NCBI GenBank assembly: GCA_016196565.1
Contig: JACPXK010000034.1
Span: 51,288 to 115,287, forward strand
Reading direction: 5' to 3'
Length of the DNA: 64,000 nt
From: Candidatus Omnitrophota bacterium
Lineage (GTDB): Bacteria > Omnitrophota > Omnitrophia > Omnitrophales > Aquincolibacteriaceae
Shown: positions 8,615 to 22,100 of the stretch, piece by piece
How positions within the stretch are numbered: position 1 is the first letter of the stretch
How the letters are laid out: each line of letters opens with the position of its first letter
Notes under the pieces: model-generated
What the model saw: the letters and a program-made list of their open reading frames with translations, nothing else
What the model was told of the DNA's origin: nothing
The model's database searches: none
Position numbers and translations under genes: made by a program

Positions 8615-10140
8615 ATGCCCGCTTATCTCAAGTACATCCCTGATTTTAAAAGAGTTACGGCATTCCTGACATGCTTTTGCTATGTCTTAACGCTGGGACT
8701 TTTTGATCATCAAACAAATGCTTACGCGCTGACGAATACTGCAGCCAATATTCCAAAAGCGGTATCTGTTTGGGATGCCTGGCAAGAAATTTCTATTCCA
8801 AATGATGCCGGCATCGTGGAAAAAGTTTTTCGCGGTACCTCCGATACAACCGTTTTTCTCATTCAAGACCTTCACGCTTCTTCTTCGGCTCAAAAATCCA
8901 TTCAAAGGCTCACCGAATTTTTAATGGAACACTATGCGGTCAATACGGTAGCGCTCGAAGGTGCCGCGGGGGATTTAGATCCCGTGCTTCTTCGCGCTTA
9001 TCCGGAACCCGAAAGACTCAAAAAAGTATTAAGCGAATATCTCGAGGCAGGTGAAATTTCGGGTGCCGCGATGTTGAGCGCATGGGACGTGAAAAATGCC
9101 CGCTTTACCGGCGTTGAAGATTGGAAACTCTACGAGCAAGGGTTGGAGGCTTTTTTGTGTTCTCTGGCGGCAGAAGGGGAATGGAAACCGCATCTTGATA
9201 AGCTTCGATTGAAAGTTAAAACGCTTCAAGAAAAATATTATTCTCCCCAAGCTTTGGAATTTGTCCGGCAGTTGAATTTATGGCGCAAAGACTTTTCGAA
9301 TTTTGCCGAGTTTTTAAAATTTCTTAATAAGCTTAATAAACAAAACCAAAAGGAAAATCAAAAAGTTTTGTATCCTCACCTTTGGCAAGTCTTGAATCTT
9401 TTAGAATTCGAAAAATCTCCGGACTATCGAATGATTGATCAGGAAGTGCAAACGCTTACGGCGGCTTCATCTTCTCGCGATGACATGATTGGCCTCAATC
9501 AATGGAAACAGGCTTTTCATACCGGGCAAATGGGTCCGGTGGAAATGGCGGAACGTCTTCTTACGCTCAATCCTCAATTAAAAATTTCCGGAAAACTTCA
9601 GGAATTGATACGAGATCATCAAATCTTGAAAGGCGCCCTTTCTTCTTCACTCATGAGCGAAATGGAGGGTACCATCAAAGAAGTTAAAGCAAAGCTGCTT
9701 ACGACACCCAAAGAAAGAGAAATCGATGAGCTGGATGAAAAAACGGAATGGCTTGAAGATTTGTCTAAGTTTCAGCTTACGCGTGAGAAGTGGGATAAGA
9801 ACCCTGACGTCACTTCACTCAGGATGACAGATGCCCATCGATTTTATGAAATCGCCGTCAAACGCGAAGAAACGATGCTGAGCCGGCTAAAAACTCTTGT
9901 GGCAAAGCAAAATGTCATTTTTGTGGCCGGAGGTTTTCACAGTCCTGGAGTTCAAAAAGATCTCGAGAAGTCCGGCATCTCTTATGTGCTTTTGACCCCT
10001 CATGTTGATTCTGTTCCAAATCCCAAATTGTATTTTGATCAAATGCAGGGAAAATTTTCCTGGAGGTCTTATTTGAAACCGCAAAATGGCCGCGTGAATT
10101 TATACGACGCCTTTATGCGCGCGGTGCGTGATAAACTTCT
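8615..10140 (+). other. Giant ORF module 1: signal peptide and ChaN/TIKI-like domain
   Basis: After the signal-like segment, residues about 80-465 resemble the ChaN/TIKI (haem-uptake/TraB-like) fold: VFLIQDLHASSSAQKSIQRL near residue 80, then VALEGAAGDLDP, and a late FVAGGFHSPGVQ block followed by SYVLLTPH. These correspond to the early His, the E-G and the late GxxH positions of that superfamily. Assignment is by pattern only; whether it is a haem binder or a metalloprotease is open. Confidence 0.45.
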
Positions 10141-13100
10141 TACCCGTTCCACGTCACAATATCAAATCAAACTCTGGCGTGATAATTTAATCCGCCATTT
10201 GGCGGATGAAAAACGAATCGAGCAGGCCTCAAGCCACACCCGTTTTCTCGACGAAATAACGCCCGCGGGTCAAGACAATACGCTTCTCAAAAATCTTCAG
10301 GCGAAATGGGAGGTCCGTTTCAAAGCCTTCGCCGACGGCCTCCGCCGCCTGGAACGCGAAGGAAAATTAGACAACGCAAACATTGCCCGCCTTTTTCAAT
10401 CTCCTGCCTCCGCCACTTACATTCAAGCAGAGCCATTGGTGCAAGGGGCAGAACTCTCAGACATTTTACTTCATCCCAAAATGTTAAAGCCTCGTTCTGA
10501 GCTGCGAAGTCTGGAGAGTCTTGATGCGCTCAAACGAGAAGTGCTGGAAGAAATTCAAAAAAGAGAAACCTTATTATTTTTTAGGGAAGAGTGGGATACA
10601 AAATCCTTTATCCATTTTGTTAAAGGTCAAGCCAACGCTCTTAAGATTAAAATTTCGTTAAAAAAACAACCATATTGGCATTTTCTTTTGGACGCTCTGC
10701 AGCGTATTTTGTTATTTCCTTTTCTAGGAATTAATGCATTGGTCCACGGAGAATTTGCCGCAAGCACGCACTTTTTCTCATCGGCTATTGACCATGTCCT
10801 TCTGTTTTCATTGCAAGCTGATGCTCCTCATATCTTTGCATATTACAAAAAGCCAGGAGACCAAGAAATCCGGGTTTGGGCTCACTTTGCCCCTTATTTT
10901 GGAATCTATTTTATGCCTTGGCTATGGGGGTTTTTTTTCACGCAAAAGTTGTGGTCACTCGGACATTTTACAGCTTATGCGATTTACGGAATTATTGGCT
11001 TTTACCTTTATGGTGTTCATGAAAATAATCCCAATGTAAAAAATCATGAATGGGCGCATGCCTTTCAATATGTTTTATTAGAGCGTATCCGACGGAAATT
11101 AAGTCTTAAAACAATTTATGAAGTTTGGAAATTAATCCCCAATGAACATGTTATGGAACGTGCCGTGCCTGGCATGTGGGACCTTGCTATTTCTCCAGAA
11201 AAAATCGCGAGCGATTTATTTGACAGCGTTCGGACCGGCTGGAAAAAACAGCTTGAAAAAGCAAAGCCGGCCCGCTCTGAAATGCGAAGTCAAACAGTCG
11301 TCGATGAAGAAGCCGCAGATAGATATCTTAAGTATGTAGTTACGAGCCTTGTTGTTCAAATTAAAGACCCAAACAAAAAAAGATGGGCATTGAATGGAAG
11401 AAATTTGAATCTTTTCCGAAATGCTTTGGTTTCGGGCAAATTAGACAGTCATGAAAGAAAATGGGTCGTTGAATCTCTGCCGATCTTTCTGGAAGACTAC
11501 ATCCCAGGGCCTTTCCGGTATGAAAACGTTGATTGGAATCAAATTCTTCTGACCTTATCCGATGTGAGGGTGGAAGTCGATAAACATGTTCTCTTAAAAG
11601 TTATTCTTAAATTCGTTCAAAATACGCAGACTCATCCCGAGGTTTTTGCCGGCTCTGATTGGAATCGTTTTCTCATGTTTGCTTACAATCTCGCGACCTT
11701 TACGGCTGATCCGGGAAAGGAATTGCTGGCAATCATTCCACCTTTTCTTGAGCTTGCCAAAAAACATCCAAAAAAATTCAGAACCACGAACTGGGAGAGT
11801 CTCTACCAAGCATTTTTTAGGAGGCTTGTCGAGAGTTTGATGAATGATGGAAAAATTACTACCTACGAGGAAATTTCAAAAGTTGCAAAAAGTTTTATGG
11901 AACTCGATCCAGAATTTGAACTTGAACTTGATCCGGATTTGCCCGAGAAAGAAATCATCGACGCGATCGAAAATTTTAAATTTTTAGAAGAGGTAGTAAG
12001 GCGATGGTCGGTTCTCATAAAAAAAATCATTCTAAGCAAACCCCATTTGCTTGCACGATTGAAATCCCATCAACATCTCATCGAGGAAAATATCCGTCCT
12101 GGTTTTGGTTTGGTGGTGAAAAAGCATCCAGAAATTCCTCTCGACCAGTTAGTTACCCTGGGTGCCAAAAGTGGAGCGGGAACGGAAAAAAGAGAAATTG
12201 TGCTCACTCCCACTGCGGACGCTGCAGAGTTAGCCGGTAAAATTGATCAGATGCGAGATCAAACGGGAAGTGATGAAATACAACTTTCCATTGGTTACGA
12301 TACAGGCATAGACGGACAGTTAGAAGATCGCGGCAAATTCATAGCCTTATGGCTTTATATTTCTAACACCTATTTGCCGCGTTTTCATCCCCTTAAAAAA
12401 ATTCATCAAAGAGATGGCGGTGCGGCTCATGGTCTTCTGATTCGGGGAGAAGACATGGTGATTCGGTGGGAAGGCCAGCAAAAAGGACGCCGGCTGGATT
12501 ATGTTTTTCGATTGCCGCCCTATCTCAAAGGAAAAAGTTTGGCCGCTTTGATACGGCAAGTGCAGCTTTTGAGTTTGGGAATGCTTTTGGCCTGCGAAGA
12601 AGAGTCTGCTCATGAATTGTTTTGGCTAGAGCCTTCTTGGATGGATGATCGCATGAAAGCGATCGCCGAAACTTACCGGGAATTTGAGCGGAATTTTATC
12701 GCGTTTTTGAGAAGTTATGACCACTATTCAAATTCGGAAGATGTTTTAGAAGTTTCCGAGCATGACGCACGCCTTGGGGCCATGAGCTTATACCGGGTTG
12801 AAGAAGCGTTATTTCCTAAATACCGGTGGCTGGTTCCTCTAAAAACCATACAGCCTGACAAGAAAGACGTGAGCTGGAATCGATTATTGCCTTCAATGCG
12901 CGCTATCGAAGCGAAAATGCTTCATCGAGGAGCCACTGAAAAATCTTTCGGATCGGGACTTAGATTGGCGGTCGGCGCGCAATTTATTCGAGACTCCCGT
13001 AATTTAGGCTATCAAACCGCGGAAATCATCGAAGACTTGTTGAAAGCGAATAAAGATGAAATTAAACCGTCCAAAACTCTCGAAAGTTACGATCCTTTTA

Positions 13101-16100
13101 TTACTCCCTCGAACCGTGAGGCCACAAGATATTATTTGCAAATCATGTCGCATGCTTTAAAAATTGATCCCGCGTTGTGGAATCGTTTGCCTGATCCAGA
13201 GGCTTTTGGAGCGGCATTGAAAGAATATCAAATAGAAATTCCCCGGCGAAGCGAGCTTCGTTCAAAGCGGATTCGGCCGGTAAATCGCCCGGCAAAACTT
13301 CCTGATGAAGACGAACCTATCGAGATACCGGAATATGTCCCTGCACCGGCCGAAGAGCCTTCGGAGCCTGAGCGCGAGCCTTATGTCGATCCCATTCCGC
13401 AGCCGGACGAAGAACCCGTTCCCGTAGGAAAATCTCGTTCTGAAACTCGAAAAATTAAAATAGCCAGTCTTGCCTCAATCTCAAAAACTTTGAAAGAAAT
13501 TGCTTTGCTGCGCAAAAAAGACGATGACGATCAAGCGGCGGAACTTCAAATATTGCTTTACCGGTTGATTTATCAATTAGGGTTAAGGGGCCGGATGCTT
13601 TATCCGAGCATAGGCAATGATACTTTAGCTTCGTATTTTTTTGATGTTAAGGCCATCAATCGATATGGCGGAGTAGGTAATAATGGCTCTATTCCCTTAG
13701 CGACACAGATCCGGAAACTTGAATCTGAATTTTTAAAGAGTCACGGACTTTTACCCAAGCACACGAAAAGAAAGAAAAGGCTGAAGGTTTATTCCGTAGA
13801 TAATTTCAAGTTTATGAATTCACCGTATGTTAAACAGCTTTTAAAGAATGGCCGGAAGGTTGATATTGTTTTGTTAAAAGGTTTTGTGCATTGGGGGAAT
13901 TATTACGCCTCTAGTTCATTTCCGGATCCAGGTGAAATTGAGCAAGGTATTCGTAAATTCATCGAGGATGTTGACTCGCATTTATTGCGTGACGGAGGAT
14001 TTGTTGTTCTTGCTGAGGAACATGATTTGGTTTTGCGAAGGTATCTTAAAAATTTGGGTTATCGAAATTATTTGGAAGAATTAGAAAAATCTGGAGCAAT
14101 TGATGATCACCTGAAGCGAAAAATAGAAGCCGCCTTTCGAGGGACAGGAACGGATATCCCTCGTTACACGGGCGGCAAGAAAATCGGTACGGTGGATACT
14201 TCCTTTGCCGGACCCATCACCATTTTTCAAAAAGTTCCACCTTCCGCGCTTCGCTCCGAAGTGCGAAATCTGGAGAGTCTTGATGCGCTCGAAAAGCAGG
14301 TATTGAAGGAAATCCGGGAAAATCAACCTTCCTCCCTTTTCTTGGGAGGGTGGGACATCAAAACTTTTATTCGCTTTGTTGAAAACCAAGCAAGGGCTAT
14401 TGGAGTTGAAATTAAACGGAAAAATTTGCCCTATCGTACCTTTTTTGGGGAAACCCTAGGACGCATCTTTCTGTTTCCTCTTAAAGGGATTTATGCCTTG
14501 ATTCAAGGCAAATACGTTATCGGAACGCACTATTTATTATGGGGCTTTAGCCACGCCGTTTTGTTTTTATTGCAAGCGAATTCTCCGCATGCCTACTTGA
14601 AGTACGAGGGGTCGAAAATCAAAGAGATCGGAGTCTGGGCGCATTTTACCCCGTATTTCACAGGTTATGTGATGCCATGGCTGATGGCTTCTTTTTACAC
14701 AAGAGAGTTATGGTCACGCGAACATTTTTCGGCTTATGTCGTCTATGGAATTTTGAGCCTCTTATTCTACTTCGTTCATGAAATTGCCCCTGATGTGAAA
14801 AGCCATGAGTGGGGGCACGCCTTTCAGTATATTTTATTGGAGCGCATTCGCCAGAAACTGAATCTTAAAACACCCGCTGAAGTTTGGAATTTAATTCCGG
14901 ATGAATATTTTTCCATAGAACACGCCGTGCCTTCTGAAATGACACAGACCTACAGTGTTTCGCCAAAAGAAATCGCGCGTGACTTATTTGATAACATTCG
15001 AACCGGCTGGCAATGGTCGCTCTGGAATGAATTACGCTATCGGGCTTTAATTCAAGACAATAGTTGGGGCGAACCTGCCAAAGAATATTTAAATGTCTAC
15101 CGTAGTTTGCTCTCCCGCTCCGAAACGCGGCGTACTTATCCGGAAGAAGCCGAACAACTGGTCCGCTATGTCAGGGAAGGCAAGCCGGATAAATTTTTTA
15201 ATCCTGCCATAGAACCTTTCGCCGGCGCGAGTCAGGGAAGAAGTTTCAAAATGCCGGTATCGTCCGGCCGCGTGACTTTCGGGACTTGGGATGATGATGA
15301 TGAAAAGCAGCACAGTCTTCAATTGAGATTGCCCGGATCGATTTTAAAAGAAGTTGCAGCAGGTTCCTTGGAGGTAAAGACCAAGGCGGTTTTTAAAAGG
15401 GATTTGCCGCCGGGTTTCAAAGATCAATGGACTTTGGAAGTTGAGGTTCCTGGCAAAAAAGAAACAAGGAAATTTTATTATCGTTTTGAATCTCCCAACC
15501 ATTTGAGATTTATTCCTTCGGATGCTAAACATGATATTGTTTTCTTTTATTTCGCGGAAATCTATAACGACCCCGGCCTTCCTCCCATGCGAGAGAAAAA
15601 ATTGATTATGAATGGAAGGGCTGATGCTGCTCATAAAAAAGTTATTTATTCTTTTGGGCAATCGTATCAGGACCCAAGGATGGTAAAAGATATTCAATTT
15701 ACTCTAGCCGATGTTCCCGACAACCAGCCTGCCGTGATAAGCCCTTATTTTGACCCAGGGATAAAGAAGTGGTTTCTGAAAATAGAAGTTTCTCATCCGG
15801 CCTATCCCAAGCCTCTTTATTATCGATTTGACCGCAATTATTTTCACGGACTGCGCCTCAGCCGGTATGGCGATGCCAGTTTGGCCGAATTGCGGAAAAT
15901 CCTTCGCGAAAATATTCAAAAAGCCCCGCGTTTTGAAGACCTCAAAACCTTAAGGGCATGGTATGACAAAAAAACCGCGGAGGATTTACCTCATCCCGTT
16001 TATCCGAACCGGAAAATCAGCCTTAATCGAGCGGTTCATAGGCTGGGCAAAGCTCAAAGAATCAAATATCGGCATAAAGTGGAGGGAGAACTTATAGGCT

Positions 16101-19100
16101 GGAATTTTCTGCAAAGGCACAAGTGGCTTCTTAATCTCGAAAAAACTTTTGATGCCACCCCGCAGGGAGTGGTTGATTATATCGATTGGCACGACGATCA
16201 GCTTGACGACAAACTGGCCACGGAACCTCAATTTGGCGGAAAAAAAGCCAGTTTCATGTATGTCGCTTTGGCCATCATTCAAGCGGAAAAAATCAAAGGT
16301 GCTTCCACAAGCTTTTGGAGGTATGTGGGCGATGCGCATAAAGCCATTGAATTTAAGAAAAAAATTTCCGAGAGAACTATCAAAATTCTATCCCAAGAAC
16401 CAAATCTCAGATACGAACAAATTCCCGGCCAAATCCCCGGCTGGCTTTACCGGGAAATAAAACCAACCCGTATTTTTCCTAAAAAAAATGGCGCCAAACA
16501 TGCGGAATACGTTAGAGGAATTATCCGTATGGCTTACCTGCTTTATCTTAGGGATTTGATCCAGCAGCCCACGGCTCGCCGCCGCTCCGAAGCTCGTCAA
16601 GAACTTCAAAGAGCAGTGCCTGAAACACGGGTTTCAGGCCGCTCGGAAATGCGGGCGGCATGGCAAGGCGGGCCTTTTGAAAAAGAGGTTTATGAGCTTT
16701 GGCATCATTTGGATGATCGTGTGGAAGCCAATGAGATTTTACGAAAGCTTAAATTAAATAAAAACTTCGTCGCGGGAATGTGGCTTGGGCAAATCGAATA
16801 TGAGAAATGGCAAGACAGTGTTGGGGGTCCGCCGACCCCTTGGGACAATTTTTTACAAGAAATATGGGAAAGCGTAAAACCTCATGTGCTTCCCAAAGGT
16901 ATCGATCCCTATTATTTGGCTTCCTTTGTAAAACTTCATGTCGCAAATGCCATTCAGCATGCCGTATCCAGAAATGGCCGCGCTATTCTTTTAGTTCTCG
17001 CGAAGGATAACGGTCAAATAGAAGAAGATCCTGAGTTTTGGATTTATTTATTGGATTCCGGACCGGGAATGAATGCTTTTGAAATCGAACACGCACAGTA
17101 TCGTACAAGATCGACAGAAGGCCCTCAGCATAATCTGCCCGCACTCAGAAGAGAAAAAAATCTGGAGGATTCTGATGACTGGGTCCACGTGTCCGATGAT
17201 ACTTTGTATTATCAAAAAACCCGGTCTGTGGATATTCCGGCTTTTGAATCCCCGAAAAAAGGTTTTCTCTTTGCCCTTCATCTTGATCCCAAGGCTTATC
17301 GTCTTTTTGGAACCTTAGAAAAGGAAGGAGATGAGATTGAGATAGATCCTGCCGCCATCGGTGAAAAGTGGATTCATCTTGTGGATCATCCTTTCTTTGA
17401 ACCGCTTTCTCCTTTAATGCAACAGAGTGTCAATCGTGGACGGGGTAAGGGGGAGGAAAGCGTTGAAACGAGCACACCCGAATATTTTATCCGCTATGCC
17501 CCAAGCGACGATGTGAATTATGTCGGGATTAAAAATATGATGACGGGGGATGATCCGAAATGGATATTTATTCTTGATGATGAAGTGGTTTTTGATCCTA
17601 GTCTGGGATTGGAAGGAAGAATTAAAAACGGCAAACTCATTTTAAGACGCCTTCGTCCCGCCGCCGGTATTCCTGACCCCATGGAAATTTTTGTTCCTGC
17701 CGAAAAACAAATTTCTATCGAAGAGCCATTACTTCCTCTTTCTGATGATGAAATAGTCCGATTGCGGGAAAAATGGAGTGCGAAACAAAAAATCCTTCCT
17801 GAAGAAATTATAAAACTGATTTTGCGGGCTCTAAAAGATATTGAACAACAACCACAAACGCATTTGGCATGGAGACTCATGGGGGACATGTCTCAAGAAA
17901 GCCCGCCGCTGAAGGAGATCTTAGCCAAAGGGATAATCGCTTATACGAAAGTAGGTTCTTTCCCTCTTTATCAACGCAAATGGCTAAGAACACTGAAGGC
18001 TTTCCTCGCGGAGAATTTTTCCCGCTCTGAAATGCGGACGGATCAAACTGAAAAACTCATCCTGGATCTTGGGCTAAATCAGAAAAAGGTGCGGGAAGGA
18101 GCCGTACGTGAATTATCAAAAAAAGGATTGCCGATTCTTCCTGATCTCATTGGCGCTTTTCATCAGGACAATCCTCTCATCCGGCATGGAATTGCTTGGG
18201 TGATTGGGAAAATAGGAGGACGTTACGCGGCAGGCGCCGTCCCTGTTTTGACAGATGCTCTGCAAGACCCGGTGTTGGGGGTCCAGCTTGCTTCCATTTG
18301 GGCGCTCGGGCGTATCGGTCCTATCGCGGGACGAAATCCGAAAGTGATTCAAATTCTGGAAAAACATTCCGGAAGAAAAAGAAAAACGAAATTGAGCGAT
18401 GCCGCGGCCTTCGCCTTGGAGAAAATCGATCCTCTGGAATTGCAAGAGCCTTCCCGTTCAGGATCTAAAAATCCTTTCTGGCTTAAAAGCATTCAATTTG
18501 CCCGTGACCCCGAAGGAAGAGAAGTCCTGCCCTCCAGCATGACTTTTCAATGGGGATATTTGCATGAAGTAAAAGTCGCGTTGCATCATGAAATCATTCG
18601 GGACATCGCCAAGGGACAATTGGAGCATGCCTTACAGGATATCAAAGAACAAGGCTATGACATTCGAATCGGAAAACAATATGTGGGAGGTTTATTACTA
18701 GTTCTTCATCATGCGGAGGAAGATGTGACCTTAGATCAGTCTCCGGGCAGTGTTGTGGCCGAACTTGACGAAGATGTACGCAACCCAAGTTATCTTCAAT
18801 TTCCTGAGGTCCTGGAAAAATGGTGGGGAAGATTAAAGGGAAGCGGGGTAGGGCCGGCCAATAGCCGCCTTCATCCTTCCCGACGCCAGCAATCAACCAA
18901 CGGCAAAACAAAAAGAGACTTGATAGAAGCCCGCCTTAAAGCCATTTGGGGAAATCCTCGTTTAGGAACGCTGCAGGCATTGATCGCGGAGCACATTCAA
19001 AGAAAAACCCCCGGCCTTGGGGCCTTGATCCTCAGGATGGACACTGAAAATCCTCAAGCTTTCGGAGGGGCCGCCAGCGAACTTCTGCAAATTTCTCAAC

Positions 19101-22100
19101 TGGAAAAAAGTATTCGCGGAGCTCGAATTATCGGATTCGGTTTTGACGTGGGAAGAAAAGGCCTGCCTCAAGACATTGACGGTTTTCTTTTGGTGGACAA
19201 AGATCACCGCGATTTTTTGAGGCCCGAGCAAAGCCGGGAATTTCCAAACGGGCTTTATTTTGTGGAGGCCAAAAGAAACACCAGTGAAAAAGAAAAGGCC
19301 ATGAAAAGAGTTGTCAATCGGACTTTGCGGGACCAGATTCCCGATTATATTTTGGGTGTTGAAAGGCTGGAAAGAATGATGACGGAAAAAATGAATTTGG
19401 CGGTGCAGGGAGTGTTTCTTATGGTGGGCGGGCCGCAGACATTAAAGGCTGAGGGCAATGGATTTTATGTATGGCGTTCTGAAGAAAATATTCCCGTTTA
19501 CATTATGGCCGGTTCCGCCAATGGATTTAAGCATTCTTCTCAGGCCATTCCTTTTCCTCAAGCAAAGGCCATGGACGAATTGGCCGAAGAGTCCGCGGAG
19601 GCTTCTTCGATTTTGTTATCGTATTCCGAGTCCGCCCAAAAAGGTCTCTTTGCTCCGGCTGTGACGCCGTTTCCTGATTGGGATTTTCCGCCGAAAAATC
19701 TCCAGCTTAAATCGGAGCTGAGAATGACAAAACCTTCCTTCCTTGCCAAAATCGATGAGGAAGAAAAAAGACGTGTGCTGCAGGCCACTGAAATTCATGG
19801 CTCGGAATTTCGCGGCAAAAGATTAATGGTTCAAGACCTCGAGCGGCTCGGCATGGTCCCGGAATACAAACTTGTTCTCGACGGCAGAACCATTTATCTT
19901 CCAAAATTAATTTATGATATGGGGCATGACGGCCGGGTTGCAACCACGCTCTTTGTTCAAGACGATCAGCGTCCGGGAGAATCGGCAAATTATGAGCGTT
20001 ATGTCGCAAGGACTTATTACCGCAGCAATTCTCATGGCGGCTCATTGCGTTATTTGCCGTCCGTCACTTCCTATGACGGAAGAAATATTGAGCATTTTGA
20101 TAAAGGTTTTGATGAAAATTCCATTCCCGCGCCCTATGAAATCTTCAAATCGTTTTATGAAATTTTATTTGCTCATGGGGTCGGACAAATTGAAGATTTT
20201 GAGGACCGTGAGCGAATGTTTGCCGGGACCACTCATATCCGGGTTTATTCTCAGGGTCCAACTCGGGATGAATCAGATTCGGAGCCGGGCCAAACCTATT
20301 TTGCGACGGTGAATGCTAAAGGAGAAGTGCTCAATTCAGATTCTCACTCTTATGGGAGCAATTCTGATCCTACACCGCCCGAAAAAGTTGGCGTGACCAA
20401 TCCCGAAAAGGCCCCGAATCTTGAAGATTTAATCGACGAATTTCCCATTTTGTCCGGAATGAGTGATGGAATTCCGGACCGGATCCGCCTAGGGGGAGAA
20501 AGCCTCCAACCTCCGGACCCATCGGGGTCTCAAAACAAGGTTGAAGTAAATCTTCCGGATGGAACACGCATGAGTTTCAAACGCAAACAATACCAGAGTG
20601 AATATTTTCTCGAGAGCCTAAAACGGCCGGATGGGTTTCTTTATGAGTATAAGTATTCTGATGAAGATGGCGCCGGCTTCCGCCATTTCAGATCGGCTTT
20701 TATCGGAGAAGATAGTGGCATGAGCGGTAGAGGTTATTCTATCGCTGAATCGTACGGAACTTATCATTATGTGGAGTCGATATGGGGTGAAAAACATATT
20801 TTTGATTCTTTGGGGCGTTTGATACGGATTGATCCCAAGCAGGGAGATCCTATTTATTTTGATTATGGGCTCATGACCGCCCGCGTTTTGGATTCTAAAG
20901 ATAAAACACAAACACTCCGTTATATTTTTGTGACGGACAAACACAAGCGCAGCATGATTCCTTCCATTGAAGAATTAAAGTCTCCGGTCAATAAACTTGG
21001 ATTACGCAGCGAATGGGTTAAAACGCGCTCTCTGACCATGCCGCTTTATGAATATTCCGGCAGCCAAGCGAGTTATTTTTTTGATATCGAGGATCGATGG
21101 GGGCCGTATTTCGGTCTGTGGCGTGGTTATCACCGGCATATTCGTTTGATTCAAGATTTTCATCGCAAATTTATCGGCGAACTGACTCTCGAAGAACCAA
21201 AACCGAAGGTGATTGCCGCCATTCCCATGATGCCTCGGATTCCGCCTTTGCTTGCCCTGGATCAACTTGAAGACGCATCTCCAAAAAATAAGGGGGACAA
21301 GCAAACGGTGGAGGAGCAAGAAGAAACTAATGCGGGGCTCACGCAGGCGATGTGGGAAACTTTTGTGGCGAGTGAAATAGCTGCCGCAACGGAAAGGCCA
21401 CCGTTTGAAAGGCCCGGCGCCAAAAAAAGTGAAAAATTACAGATCGGCGGTGTCGTTTATGAGGTTGAGCTGAAAGATTATGGTGATTTGGCGCTGCAAG
21501 AAGTCGGCAAAGATTATCGCTCCGCTTCCATTAGTTTTTTTGCTATTCAAAACGGAGATGTTGTTGTTCTTGGAAGAAGTGGTAAGGTCAAGGAAGACGA
21601 AGACAAGGGGCCGAAAGCCCACGCCATCAAGGTAGAAGACGGCACGGTTTCGAAAATTCATGCCCAGATTAGCTTTGAAATCCTGCCGGCTCCTCATCAG
21701 CCTGGTTTTATTCTCATCAAAGCCTATGTGAAGGATTTTAAATCCAGAAACGGAACAAGAATAGCCGGCAAAAAAATCACACCGAATCGGCGCATTCTCC
21801 TGGTCCAGCACATTATTCAAAACCCTTTCCGCAGTTACCGCTCCGAAGTTCGAGTTTCAGGCCGTTCCGAAGTGCGGGATATAAATCAACTTCGCATTAG
21901 AATAGGCCGTCTTAAAAAGCATATTCAAAAAATTGAAAATGATGAATATGTGCCCATTATTTACTTTGGAGATAAACATGGACAGGCTGAAGATCTTGAA
22001 AAAATTCTTCGCAAAGTAAAGGTTGCAGAACAAAAAAACCGTCCTTTGAGCATTGTTGGGCAAGGAGACATTTTTGCGGATAGCCCAAATAACAAACGGG

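Noticed and set aside
9795..9830. Further copy of the dispersed repeat in the giant ORF (CTCAGGATGACAG)
   Set aside because: Only about 13 bases match and the inverted partner is absent; too short to call.
19711..21541. RHS/YD-repeat toxin module
   Set aside because: Only one YD-like hairpin is visible, without the repeated YDxxGR pattern or a polymorphic toxin tail.
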